Positions 32,916 to 43,079 are shown, counted from the stretch's first letter. The stretch: DNA of 64,000 nucleotides from Heligmosomoides polygyrus polygyrus (GCA_947396885.1 OX377206.1:3933634-3997633), one strand, 5' to 3'. Numbers and translations: made by a program. The notes: generated from the letters alone by a model not told the origin.

Positions 32916-33217
32916 GGGCGCGTGTAGCGCAGTCGGAGGAGGCGCCGACTGTCGCGTGTACCCGATACCAGGTTCCTGGTTTGGATTTCCCGCCCAGGCC
33001 AACCAAGCCTTCCATCCCTCCAGGGTCGGTGAATTGGTACCAGATCTGTCTGGGAAGGATAAAGCGCTGACTTGTTCATCGGCTGGCCACAGTAAGTCAT
33101 TGTATGGCCAAATACGCATTCAAATCGCCTCCACGACATCCCGTAGAAGTAGAATGCGTGGCGCATCCCAAAAGGAATTGAATAACGTCGTCCTTTATCC
33201 TTTATCTTTTATTTTAT
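32916..33217 (+). repeat. SINE-A, canonical full-length copy
   Basis: This is the reference copy for the family. It begins GGGCGCGTG, then the A box TAGCGCAGTCGG and, 53 bases after the A-box start, the B box GGTTCGGATTTCC: the internal RNA polymerase III promoter of a tRNA gene. A ~210-bp tRNA-unrelated body follows, with the conserved GAAGTAGAATGCGTGGCGCA block and a TCCTTTATCCTTTATC tail. TGGCAACAAT at 32,906-32,915 recurs at 33,218-33,227, a 10-bp target-site duplication as left by LINE-driven retroposition. The apparent reading frames across such copies are incidental. Confidence 0.95.
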
Positions 33218-33227
33218 TGGCAACAAT

Positions 33228-34050
33228 TAGCCGGCAGAAATTGGCTACGCCTGTAATATTTGAGGTGATAGCCAATAAAAAATTGCCCGACGTGTTTTAT
33301 TGCTGTCGGCGTGATGAAAATAGAAGCAAACGTTCTTCTGGACCCGACAAATGGGGTAAAAACGGGCATTTCATATTCTAGCAGAGCATGAAGTACAACA
33401 AAGGTCTTGGGCACCATTTTCTGCTAGAACATTTTATGACGAAAAACTGGAGTCCTTAGTGAACCGGAAGTTCACTAATTATTACATTGACGTCAATCTG
33501 GACGCCTTACAAACCAAACGAAAGCAAACTAGACGCTTCTAGAACAACGTTTGACAGTTTTCGAAGTACGCTGGACATTATTCAAACCAAATTTAAGATT
33601 TTTCAAGGCACTTCTGAAATCAAACAGAGATCAAAATCTGAAATCAAATTCAACACATCTTTCAAATAAAACAAGCCTTCTTTCAAGTTAAAGTAGACAC
33701 TCTCACAGGATGTCCTTTATTTCTATTTACAATTCTTCCGCACAAAGGTGAACATAGAAGCAGCGCATTTTTTCAAGCAAATTGAGAATTTTTACTGCAA
33801 GCTGGACGCTTCTGAAGCCATGCTGAACATCTTCCAGATAAAGCTAGCATTTTCTGAACTAAAGCACTCACTTATTCAGGAGGTCAAAATTAATTCTTTT
33901 CTAAGGAAAGTTTGCTAATACTTTCATAGAAATTTTATATTTTATCAACACTAAAAAGTTGAGAACATTATTTGAAACGTTATTTTAAAAATCTGGAAGA
34001 AATAGCGGACTAAAGCTTACTTTCGAAACAGCAATTTTTGAGAGAGTTAC
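33228..34050. repeat. Decayed AT-rich interspersed repeat
   Basis: Runs of AGACGCTT, TTCAAGTTAAAGTAGACACT and GGACGCTTCTGAAG-like phrases resemble 24,440-24,740 and 47,430-47,620. Likely the left part of the element ending at 34,260. Confidence 0.4.
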
Positions 34051-34052
34051 AA

Positions 34053-34258
34053 GGGGAGGTTGCGCCATGCACTGGTCCAGATTTTTGTTTGATTGATTTC
34101 GTAAATGCTGCGCACTTAAGACATCGAAGTAGAGGTATTTTTGTTTTTACCATTGTTTCTGTTGTACCGTAGACTAGTGTGCAGCTTCAACAAAGAGAAT
34201 TTCTACTGTCAATCAAAGGAAAATCGTGACGTGGCGAGGAGCGCATGGCGCGATCTCT
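34053..34258. mobile_element. MITE with GCGCCATGC inverted ends
   Basis: Left GAGGTTGCGCCATGCACTGG and right GAGCGCATGGCGCGATCTC form inverted termini around ~200 bp containing TTTGATTGATTTCGTAAATG and an AAAATCGTGACG segment. Homologous to 24,800-25,010 and 49,200-49,415. Confidence 0.65.
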
Positions 34259-35353
34259 CTTTCAATACACTTAGAAACGCAACGATCTGGACTGCTCCTT
34301 TTTTGGCGCAGGTGAATCTAAAAAGTTTCAAGAAAGTTATAGTTGACATTAGTACAGTGTGTCACTCCGTATTTGATCTGCAAACGAATCAATACAACGC
34401 TCAAATGTACGATCGCGTCGTGAGCTGTTAATAGATGGAAGAGAATACTTATTTTCCTTCTATGGTAACCTTTTTTATCTTCCTGTGCGTAAATGCAGCG
34501 CCTCACTCTTTATTTGACCTGTGAACGAATCGATACAGCCCTAAAGGTAAAAAGAATGTAAAGTTTGGCTGTTGTTTCCAACAGTTCATTAGAAGAACTC
34601 CAAAAAATCAAATGTTTTTCTGCTTTCTGTTCATCAGCCTCGAAAAAGGCTGTTTTAAATACTTCGGTGTTTGATCTCATGTCAGTCATTGTCGCAAATT
34701 CAAGTGGGCGGAGCTTGGGCTATAATGCTTCTCCGCCCATGTGTTCGATTTATATCGAGTTTAACACATTCAGAATTGTAAAATATTTAGATGCGTAACG
34801 TGATGTAGCACGAAGCTAGATATTAGCGTCTGCTCGTGAACAGTGATTTTCTCAGAATCTCAGCAAATACGGTCTTCCTCTGGAAAAGAACTGGAGAAAT
34901 CGATTTTATTGAAATGTTCGCGTTCAAACCGCCTTGACACTTAAATTTTGGCAAATTTCTTATTTCGCTCACAAGGATCCATGACAACGGCTTCAATGAC
35001 CCATTTTCAAGCTTTTTTTTAATAAATGCATCAGAGGCGATCTAAACCGCCTTTGGCTCAAGGGCAAGGGCTAAGCTCTGTGATTCTTGAACGTTTTTCG
35101 TCGCATCTCAACCAGACAAACTTCTGCCGATGCAGAAATGTTTTTCTAAGCAGGAGTCACCCTAATTGACTCCACTCGAGACTGCGTTATTCGAGACGTG
35201 AGAGAATAGCATGTAACGAACGTCCAAGGTTTTCGATTTGTTAGCGACAGAATTGCCTGGCAAAGCTGCCGTATGAGTCCGAAGACTTTTCAGGGACATA
35301 CTTCACCGTTCTCAAATGAGAAGGCGGTATATGGCAATATGTTCCACTTCCAG
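34259..35353. other. End of intron 2, unassigned
   Basis: A perfect AAGTGGGCGGAG-like palindrome pair (GGGCGGAGCTTGGG / CTCCGCCCA) occurs near 34,706-34,740. No gene signal before the TM1-TM2 exon. Confidence 0.4.
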
Positions 35354-35519
35354 GTGATCATCGCCATGACGGTCGTCGGCAACACGTTGGTGGTTGTTGC
35401 GGTGTTCAGCTACCGACCGCTGAAGAAGGTGCAGAACTACTTCCTCGTCTCGTTGGCTGCCTCCGATCTGGCGGTGGCCGTGTTTGTGATGCCTCTTCAT
35501 GTGGTGAAATTCCTTGCAG
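35354..35519 (+). CDS. GPCR exon 3: TM1-ICL1-TM2
   Basis: The 166-bp exon codes for residues 61-115 plus one base. It starts after CCACTTCCAG and ends at TTGCAG|GTGCGT. It completes TM1 with the family's GN pair (VVGNTLVVVAVF, N70 = 1.50), gives a short basic loop (YRPLKKVQN), and then TM2 with LAASDL (D98 = 2.50, the sodium-site Asp) and VMPLHVV. This is the hallmark N-terminal half of a class A amine receptor. The exon is markedly richer in GC than the flanking intron. A continuing open frame beyond the donor loses all similarity at once, supporting the splice call. Confidence 0.93.
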
Positions 35520-35921
35520 GTGCGTATCCTAATGGATTCTCTCCGTCAATCCCCGCGTGGAGGAGTTCCTCGAAATCTTTAAAAACCGAAAAAATCGAAA
35601 ATTACTGCTTGAAGTTTCTTAAAGTGAAGCGGAGCGTAGCTCTTTTCTGAATTATGTGTGCTTGTCTCTGACACTGATGACAAGGTAACTTCCAAAAAAG
35701 AGAGGATTTGACAAGTGGTTTGGCGATCTGGAAGTTTCTGTAAAATGTTGGAAAACGGCCGTGCTGTTGCAAAAAAAAGAAGACATTTGGAAGTGGAGTA
35801 TGTAGGACAGTGCTTTAGTTTTTTTTTTTTGTAAACGGCTAACGTTATGTGATTGTGCCCCAAACAATTATTTTGGTACCTGCTGTAGAACTGAAATTTT
35901 TAATGTTTTCCTGCTATTGGG

Positions 35922-36215
35922 CTCATGTAGCGCAGTCGTAGGATGTGCCGCCTGTCGCGTGCACCCAATAGCAGGTTCCTGGTTCGGATTTCCCGCCCAG
36001 GCCAACCAAACCTTCCATCCCCTGGGGTCGGTGAATTGGTACCAGAAAGGAGAAAATTAGGAGGAGAAGAAAATATCTATCTTATTCATCGGCTGCACAC
36101 GGTAATTCTGAATGCGCATGGCCAAATGCGTTTTCAGATCACATCCACGACATCCCGTAGAAGTAGAATGCGTGGCGAATCCCGAAAGATATTGGGCAAT
36201 GCCGTCCTCGCACAC
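35922..36215 (+). repeat. SINE-A copy
   Basis: A box GTAGCGCAGTCGTAGGA and B box GGTTCGGATTTCC are intact; the middle is rearranged after TTGGTACCAGA. The 3' end reads CGTAGAAGTAGAATGCGTGG. Confidence 0.85.
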
Positions 36216-36307
36216 AACGCATTACGTTAATTTTATCCGAAATAAAGCCGCCCAAACTCAATGGAGTAGCCCAAATATTAGACAAGGTGTGTTGCGTTCC
36301 ATCAAAC

Positions 36308-36420
36308 GTCGACGATGACGTAATGGCGTAGAGCATTCCCGCCCTGTCAGCAGGAGGTGCGGGTTCGAGTCCCGCCTGGCGCTAGAGTTTTGATCGCAAC
36401 AAAACACCGTTATAAGAGCT
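36308..36420 (+). repeat. SINE-B copy
   Basis: tRNA-like: A-box-type TAATGGCGTAGAGC, B box GGGTTCGAGTCCCGCC, then TGGCGCTAGAGTTTTGATCG and the CAACAAAAC tail. No acceptor stem pairs, so it is tRNA-derived, not a tRNA gene. Confidence 0.7.
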
Positions 36421-36439
36421 TGCAGCCTTGATACCAGCC

Positions 36440-37480
36440 ACTTGCGGGTTATGGAAACTCATTGACAAATGATAGAGCTCTTAGGGCCAGTTTTGGTTCA
36501 AAAACGAGCTGAAGTTAGGCCAGCTTCATCAGCCGCTCAAAGTCTGCTCCAAGAGCTGTGTGTGTCCGTTACGACGCTGCGCAGACGAAGATCAGGAAGC
36601 AGCAAGACGTCGTACATCGGCCGCGTTGAGTCTGCGAGGGGCTGTTCCTGATTGTCATCCGAAGAGTCGACGATCCGGCGAGTTCCGTAATCATCAACGA
36701 TTGCAGCAATTAGCTTGCATAGAGAAACACATGGCTCAGCATTGATCCTCAACGCGCAAAAACTCCACACACACTACACCCCCATCCCCATCATCAGCAC
36801 AACAATCCTTCTCCTCTTCGCGCTCTCTTCCGAAGGGGGATCACGAGATCGTCGGGATTCCACGCCACTCGCTTCTGCCAGTGAAAAACGTCACTCACGG
36901 TGGTGGCTGGACCAACGTCCAGGAGGACGACTCACTGCATCTGTCGCTTTATTCGGAGTGACAGCCACCACACGACGACAAGCGCCAGTTGAATAGACCG
37001 GTGGATTCGTGCAGGCAACGCGGATGTCATCTCAAAGTGAAATACACGACGGAAGACTCGGACTACGCGTCGCATCCCTCTTCCGTCTTCTTGGTGGCGG
37101 CTTCTGGCTTCAACGCCTCCCTCCCCTCCTCTACCACCCATTGGGAGGGACTTCAGATTTTTCTTTAGTGAGGAAGAAGAAGAAGCTGTCCGTCTCGTCG
37201 TCGTCGTCACGAGCTGTGAAGAGCGGTGGAGCGTAGGAGATCGACAGACCGACGAGGCTGAGCTGAGCCGTCTGCGGTGAAAGCGTCGACGAATTAACGA
37301 CGTGTTTGCTGTGAAATCTGAGCAAAACACGAGCTCGCTGCTAACTTTAGATGAAACACGAGGGTAATCCACTTCTAGTTCCTCCTTGCAAGAGAGCGCC
37401 AGAGTTCGAACAAATGACATCAGCGTTCCGAATCCGAAACCGGTGTCATCTGAACCACTGTCGGTGGTTTAATCTTGACG
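36440..37480. other. GC-rich island in intron 3
   Basis: Moderately GC-rich with TCGTCGTCGTCAC and GAAGAAGAAGAAG tracts. Ser/Arg-rich open frames occur on both strands without a family match or splice structure. An internal promoter or alternative first exon upstream of the TM3 exon is conceivable. Confidence 0.25.
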
Positions 37481-37576
37481 ACGCTCGCCTAACTGGGACT
37501 CAAGGACTGGGAACAGCTATTACTCTTTGAATGCCTCGTTCCACTTAAAACGCCACAGCTGGGCAAAATACAGATA

Positions 37577-37862
37577 AGGCGCATGATAGCGCACTTGGAG
37601 GAGGCGCCAGCTGTAGCGCACACCTCGGATCGACGTTTCTGGTTCTGGTTTTCCACCAAGGCCAAGCAAAACTTCAATCACTCCAAGGTTGGTAAATTGC
37701 TGCAAGACTTGTCTGGGAAGGGCAAAGCACTATTTTTTCGTCGGTTAGCCACTACTGGTCTTTATATTAGCCAAATAAGTATCCTAATTGCCTCCAGGAC
37801 ATCCCTCGGTGGTAGAATGCCTAGCGCATCCCACAAAGGAATTGATTAACGCCGTCTTTTGT
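37577..37862 (+). repeat. SINE-A copy, divergent
   Basis: A box GATAGCGCACTTGGAGGAGG; the B box region is altered to GGTTCTGGTTTTCC. Followed by a long-subtype-like GTGCTTTATTACAGCAATTTTGCTG segment. Confidence 0.75.
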
Positions 37863-37904
37863 AATCTTGTGCTTTATTACAGCAATTTTGCTGTTTTTTT
37901 TTGT

Positions 37905-38245
37905 TCATGTCGTGGAGGTGAACAACACTGGTAGGTGGGAGAGCGCCAGCCAATAATAACGAAACAGAGCATAGGTCTTTGTCATGCCATCGCTCACCCC
38001 GAGCAACGCCTAATGATATGCACCCATATCGATTCCATCGCGCCGCCCGATCGATATGGGAGCATATCATTAGGCGTCGCTCGGGGTGAGCGATGGTATG
38101 ACAGAGGCCATAGACCGAACACATGTCAGCCGATCAGGGTACCGACTGGGCGCGCCCTCTCTGAATAGCGCGCCCATTCAATGAGGTCTGATTGGATGGG
38201 GCGTTCCCATACTCCAATGCTGCCGATCTTCGCGACATATACCTT
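37905..38245. mobile_element. MITE family T copy carrying a nested palindromic MITE
   Basis: The outer ends (TTCATGTCGTGGAGGTGAAC and its counterpart near 38,218-38,240) match family T. In the middle, about 37,972-38,108, sits a different palindrome: GTCATGCCATCGCTCACCCC mirrored by GGGGTGAGCGATGGTATGAC, with GCCTAATGATATGC pairs and a CCATATCGAT core. Confidence 0.75.
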
Positions 38246-38254
38246 TTTTATTTT

Positions 38255-38345
38255 TTCGTGTAGCGCATCCTTACGCGCTCGCTTATTGATATTCCATTAC
38301 AAGCACTTTAACTACTTATAACCACTTGATAGAAAAGCATTTTAC
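38255..38345 (+). repeat. Fragment of the SINE-A 3' extension
   Basis: CTTACGCGCTCGCTTATTGA and the following CCATTACA-CACTT words match the extension seen at 14,905 and 19,535. Confidence 0.45.
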
Positions 38346-38357
38346 CTTATTCTACAG

Positions 38358-38712
38358 GGTGTCTCAAAAAAAATGTATACACTGTTTAAAAGGTGATAAC
38401 TTTGTTCATAGTAAAGGTACTGAAGAAGTTAAGCGCTCATATGAAAGCTTAAGAAAATAGAAATTTTCTAACATATGAGTGGTATGGAATGCGCCATGCA
38501 CTGTATTCAAACGTATGTATTCAAGCGAAACAATCAATCGAGTCTAAAATGGCAAATTTCAGACGAGTGCATTGCACATTCCATACCACTCATATGTCAG
38601 AAAATTTCAATTTTTTAAAGCTTTCGTACGAGTTTTTAGCTTATTTAGTAGCTTCACTATGAACAAAGTTATCACCTTTCAAACAGTGTATACATTTTTT
38701 AACACACCCTGT
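38358..38712. mobile_element. Palindromic MITE with CAGGGTGT ends
   Basis: CAGGGTGTCTCAAAAAAAAT on the left and the complement AACACACCCTG on the right, TA on both sides. Long arms mirror each other (GGTGATAACTTTGTTCATAG / CTATGAACAAAGTTATCACC; CATATGAGTGGTATGGAATG / its complement). Tc1/mariner-type non-autonomous element, ~355 bp. Confidence 0.88.
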
Positions 38713-38764
38713 ATAAAATAAAACACACTGCGATTTTATAACAAAACGTGTAAAATGCAAGACC

Positions 38765-38855
38765 AAATTCAAACCCGAATTGCCTTCGCGACTTCCCGTA
38801 GTTGTGGAATGAGCGGCGCAACCCACAAAGGGGTCGTCACTTGTCTTTCATCCTT
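38765..38855 (+). repeat. SINE-A 3' fragment
   Basis: CGACTTCCCGTAGTTGTGGA through GGCGCAACCCACAAAGGGG to TTTCATCC. Truncated at the 5' side. Confidence 0.7.
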
Positions 38856-39605
38856 ATGCAAAATAGTTAACGCCAACACAACCTCGTTTCCACACTCTGC
38901 GTAGCTTAACTAAAGCAGAACTTCAGGTACTAGTTCACTATTTGTCCAGCATGGAAAAGGATGAAGGGGTAGCTAATGGGTGGTCAAAGTGGTTCTATGG
39001 TTGGATTCTGTTCTGAACAAGAGAACAGCTCTTGGGTGTGTACCACCTAAGCTACCTGGCCCAAAACTGCCCACATTCCGAGTTCCTTAACTTGCCCAGC
39101 TCCGCGCTCACCACTGTATCAACGAGGACCACCCCTCCTGTTTACAGGGCTTAAACAAAACTTCGTTCGAAGAAGTTATCCTCTCGGCCCTTCTCTAATC
39201 TAAAAATTGATACGATCCACATCGATAGCTCAGGTGCCCTATATGTGACCCACCTCTCCGAGCGCATCGGATGGAGTGACCATTCAGAGTGGGTGTGTAC
39301 AGCCTCCGCTTTGATTGGCTAGCGCCTTCCTTCGTCAACTCGTCGGACAAGTTGTCAAATTGCACAACGGACCTAATAAAAACCTGAAAGTGAAAAAGAA
39401 CCAAATGACACGCAATTTTCCTTGATGAGTTTCATCGTATGATATGACAGTTGGCTCAGTTGGTTGGGAAAACTGCTGACTTGTACAAAACTTGATAAAA
39501 ACCGAAGAGATAATTATAAAAATTAGTAAAACGCCGAAAATGTTGCTTGCTATGCTTTATTTGTTTAGTAAATACATTTTGCATGTTTAGAATCGCAGGC
39601 ACATG
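38856..39605. other. Unassigned intronic sequence
   Basis: No recognisable gene. The stretch CATTCAGAGTGGG...GATTGGCTAGCG near 39,280-39,330 is faintly like MITE family T. Confidence 0.35.
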
Positions 39606-39614
39606 GCCACATAT

Positions 39615-39950
39615 AAATGGTAAAGGGACATAGGTCGGCATTGGTCAATCCTTTTTCACAATGCGCCACGCATTCAACTTCCACGGAGCATCGTGGAGGC
39701 AACGTGAACGCATACTTTGTCTTTTTCTTTACAATGGACTGTGATGGCCAGCCGATGGACTTGTCAGTGTTTTGTCCTTCCCAGACCAGTCTAGTACCAG
39801 TTCACAGGCCACAGAGGCATGGAAGGCTTGATTGGCTTGGGCGGGAACTCCGAATCAAGAGCCTTCGGATTTCCCGCCCAGGCCATGAATTGGAAACAAG
39901 TCGAAGAGCACGCAACAGCCGGCGCCTTCTTCGACTGTGCTATCACGCTA
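39615..39950 (-). repeat. SINE-A copy, with internal duplication
   Basis: Reverse copy from CAATCCTTTTTCACAATGCG to CGACTGTGCTATCACGC. A ~45-bp insertion near 39,860-39,905 contains GGATTTCCCGCCCAGGCCA, that is, B-box sequence in the opposite direction. Confidence 0.78.
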
Positions 39951-40115
39951 GGGCCCCTGTTTTAATCCCTCGGGAGCTTCCGCGGATGGGCGAAAATCGC
40001 GTCGGGACCCCGCGCCGGGCCACTCGTCGCGGCCCGCCACGCCCGCCTCCGCCGTGCACCATTGGTCCGCGGACGTTCCGCGGATGCTCCCGCGGGAGTA
40101 TAACAGAGGCCTAGG
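39951..40115. repeat. GC-rich inverted-repeat segment
   Basis: CTCGGGAGCTTCCGCGG near 39,968 mirrors CCGCGGATGCTCCCG near 40,078. Related to the GC-rich part at 18,870-18,990. Confidence 0.55.
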
Positions 40116-40127
40116 TATAGCACCGAT

Positions 40128-40270
40128 GTAAGTCCCCGTTTATACTTAGTCGCGGCGCGACGCGACGCCACGTATAGTGGCCATATTGATTGTGCGACGC
40201 GATCGATCAATTTGGCCACTATACATGCCCTCACGTCGCTCGGCGTCGGAAGTGTAAACGGGACCTAAAT
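40128..40270. mobile_element. Palindromic MITE family P2
   Basis: Ends CCCCGTTTATACTTAGTCGC and GGAAGTGTAAACGGGACCTA; core GTGGCCATATTGATT and GATCAATTTGGCCAC around GCGACGCGATCGAT. About 143 bp. Confidence 0.82.
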
Positions 40271-40299
40271 CCGGCCCACCCTTCGAATCTATACCAGGT

Positions 40300-40500
40300 C
40301 CGACCGCCGTTCAAGCTAATGAAACATGGGTCGGTGGTATGAATCCACATTTGTCTGGGAAGCGAACAAAGCATTGACTTTTTCCATTGATTGGCCACTG
40401 AAGATCATTTGTGTAGCACAAATAGCATTCAAATTATCTCCACAATATTCGATAAAGTGGATGCACGGCGCAGCCTGCAGTGTAACTTATTAAAGCCGGT
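40300..40500 (+). repeat. SINE-A copy, truncated and diverged
   Basis: Recognised by GGTCGGTGGTATGAATCC, GCATTGACTTTTTCC and GTGGATGCACGGCGCA blocks. Confidence 0.5.
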
Positions 40501-41275
40501 TTTTAAGCAAAATCACTACCGTCATGCTTTAAGTGACAGCGTTTAAAAATTGGAGTGAAGATAATGTTCTCTGGTGTTTCAATGTATCGCAAAGTTGAAA
40601 TTTGTTTTTCTTGCACTTTTCCAAAAAAGATCATTAGAGCTCCATTCAACATTTTCCGTCGACACTTTTTTACGCTGCGAAGTGAACTTTCACAGTCTTC
40701 AAAGTACAGAGGGCTATTTTTTAACGGATTTTTTTCCTCTTCTGCCTTAGTGACTCCGATTTTTTCCCTTTGACCGCTTTAAAATCATACCTCCACTCGA
40801 TACTAGGAGATAGTTTTGAACACGACCGGTTCGGATATCATAGATCTATTCACCGTGTACATCTATAAGAGCTATCAACGTTATCTAAAAATATTCAATC
40901 AATATCGGTCCATATCGATCGATACTAATCTGTTCTCGCTGTGTTTTCCTGCCTAAAATAGTATGATATAGCTGAGAACCAGTACCAAGCGATGTGAAAC
41001 GAATAGATCATTCAATAACTGCCCACTGTTTAAAATTATTTCTGAAAAGCTTACCTTTGGATTAGTACTTATGACTCGAATTGAACCACACAAAAAATCC
41101 TACTTCAATTGATTCAATGGACGCAAGTCAATTTCAGTCTTTTAAAAACTTGAACATAATTAACACGTAAACGCGCTCACGTAATAAAATAGAAACTTTT
41201 GCTACAAATTTTTTTATACCAAACTATGCTTAAATGTTCGCCAAATCGATATCACGTCATTTTAGCTGAATAGGT
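40501..41275. other. Unassigned intronic sequence
   Basis: AT-rich; a CGATCGATAC / GATATCGGTCCATATCGAT cluster near 40,905-40,925 recalls the GATCGAT tandem repeats. No gene. Confidence 0.35.
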
Positions 41276-42174
41276 ACAGGGTGTGTAAGAAGTATTGACG
41301 CAGTAAATGGCGGTTGTGGAAATAGTAATGCGCAGTATCACCTGTATCACCTGTCGTCCCGTTGATCATCGACTTGCTCGAGCGGGCGCCAGCAGCGTCT
41401 CCATTCGACCCTGTCGCGTGCCAGAGTGGTCCAATGGATCCTCCTCGCTCGAGGGACACGAAGAGCGTCATATCGGTTGTTCAGGGCTTTAAGTGCGTAG
41501 CAAGCTTTAAAATATTCACTTGAAAAACATATGAAAAATGATCTTACAAACACGATAAAATAACTGGTAATCGACGACTCCTTTACTGTGAATACAGGAG
41601 CGAAAACGACGGAAAAATTCATGAGCACGCGCCGCAAGTACTCGCTTGGATTTCGTTCCGTGCTTTTAACAGGGTAGCCTTCTGCGACTGTTCACTTCTG
41701 TTAAATGTAGCCCAGACCTCATTCTCTAAAATCGCCTAAAAAGAGTAATCCGGCGGTTTCACGTTTAAGCTGTGCTCGTCTCAGAAGCTCTTTACACCTA
41801 CGCGCGTCACCTGTTTGCCGTTATCGCACAGAGAACGACAATGTTGGATTTGAACGTTATCGTGCTTGAACATCTTGTAATCATCGTCTGTTATGACAGA
41901 GCCGTGGCTGACGTTTGAGTTGTTGACCTCTCTCCTCACCGACCGTTTCGAACACCGCCTAATTCTCTTGTTAATGAAGTATTCTTTTTTTTTGGTAACA
42001 GCCAGGAAAGCGTCACCGTAACCACGACGGTATCATGTTTCTTCAGTTTTTACAAGAATATTTTTTGAACACAATATAGACAACAAAAATAACACACAAA
42101 AACTTTGAAAAGTAGAAAGAGCAAGTTGGAGCTGAAACAAAAAGTAGGTGCGTCAATACTTTTTACGCGCCCTG
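41276..42174. mobile_element. Tc1/mariner-type element (CAGGGTGTGTAAG ends) with captured LINE fragment
   Basis: Left CAGGGTGTGTAAGAAGTATT and right complement AATACTTTTTACGCGCCCTG are ~27-bp inverted repeats, with TA on each side; 899 bp. No intact transposase was seen on either strand. Confidence 0.75.
41345..41500 (-). pseudogene. RTE-like LINE 3' fragment inside the element
   Basis: Reverse translation gives [31 protein letters not shown] and [11 protein letters not shown], the RTE C-terminus, homologous to the fragment at 21,562. A TATCACCTG repeat adjoins its 3' end. Confidence 0.75.
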
Positions 42175-42824
42175 TATGATGTCTCATGCAAGCAGCATTA
42201 ACGCTTTCAAAAAATAAAAATTGCGATGACCTTTTCAACGCTTCAGCCGGCAAAAGTACGCAGTATTGCGTACAGTAACCCACGCGCCGCCGCACCACCC
42301 GCCGTTGCCATGGCGGGTGCGCGGCACCCTTATGTTTAAAATCATTGTATTAAACTCATTTAAAATCAAGCACCTTTGTATTTAAAATCATCAAGTTAGA
42401 GAATTTAGTATAGTAAAAAGATCCGATATTTTTCTGACGTTGATTGTAGTTTTTTCCGCAAATATTTAATTATTTATTTATTTATTCATTTTGCGAATTG
42501 TAAATCGGTAAAAAGGAGAATTTTTCTTTTTTCAAGCGACTGAATTGGAAACAAGTGCTAAGGTCTCCGAGAAAGAAGATCAATTTAGTAAAGATTTCTC
42601 ATAAAATAATTTTCTTCAGATTTGCCACCTTGCGTCAAGACGTTTACTTTAAAATTTATATTGTTTCACCCTTTCGGCAAATAAGTACTCTTCTTCTCGA
42701 AGTCGGTAAATGTCGCCTAAAGTGAGCTGAGATGCTTGAGAAGCTCAGACCCTATGAGTGGCAGCCCTACGCGTCACTAAACGATTAGGCCTGTCGGAAT
42801 CAGCGTTTAAAGCTTCCACTTCAG
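42175..42824. other. End of intron 3, unassigned
   Basis: Short TTATTTATTTATTTA tract near 42,470; nothing else before the TM3 exon. Confidence 0.4.
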
Positions 42825-42930
42825 ATGGCCGATGGCTGCTGGGAATTCCGATTTGCCAATTGTTCACCACAGCCGACATCCTTCTCTGCACATCTTCTAT
42901 ACTGAACCTGTGCGCCATCGCTATTGATCG
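42825..42930 (+). CDS. GPCR exon 4: TM3 with amine-binding Asp and D of DRY
   Basis: The 106-bp exon follows CCACTTCAG and ends ATTGATCG|GTGCGA. With the carried-over base it codes for D116 to the first two bases of R151. It holds GRWLLG before TM3, the conserved disulfide cysteine C126 (3.25), D133 (3.32) in [11 protein letters not shown], and NLCAIAID ending at D150 (3.49). D133 and D150 are 17 residues apart, exactly as in rhodopsin-class receptors. D3.32 forms the salt bridge to the protonated amine of the ligand in this family. The following intron is only 73 bp, the one short intron seen here. Confidence 0.93.
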
Positions 42931-43003
42931 GTGCGATTTCTATTCGAAAATAACAGTAACATATAAAAGAATTCATTGATTTTTATTGTAATTGATTTTT
43001 TAG

Positions 43004-43079
43004 ATATTGTGCGATACACGATCCAATAAGCTACGCACAAAAACGTACGCCACGGTTCGTATGCTGCGTCATTATTGTG
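43004..43079 (+). CDS. GPCR exon 5: DRY motif, ICL2 and start of TM4
   Basis: This is a small 76-bp exon after GATTTTTTAG, ending ATTGTG|GTAGGT in phase 0. Its first base completes R151, then Y152, C153, A-I-H, then DPISYAQKRTPRFV, the typical second intracellular loop of octopamine/tyramine receptors, followed by the hydrophobic start of TM4. The residue after DRY is Cys (TGT), where the family usually has Trp (TGG). The exon is too short to stand out by length; it was found by extending from the TM3 donor phase. Confidence 0.9.

Noticed and set aside
32819..33166. Recurring ~90-residue reading frames (starting MRHAFYFYGM or ending in related peptides) at many places
   Set aside because: They are translations of SINE-A copies on one strand. 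Frames shift and stop differently in each copy, there is no codon-level conservation, and the DNA-level A and B boxes explain the similarity.
34565..34798. Open frame of 77 codons near 34.6 kb
   Set aside because: No domain, no splice sites in phase with the receptor, and it is in AT-rich sequence containing a GGGCGGAG hairpin; likely chance.
36932..37420. 162-residue Ser/Arg-rich reverse-strand protein
   Set aside because: Its composition follows from TCGTCG and GAAGAAG tracts; there is no recognisable family, and a long opposite frame exists. Treated as a GC-rich island.
42931..42976. TM3 exon continuing past 42,930 (DRC-D-F-Y-S)
   Set aside because: The read-through loses the DRY motif, whereas splicing at CG|GTGCGA to 43004 restores DRY and the expected ICL2 in correct phase.
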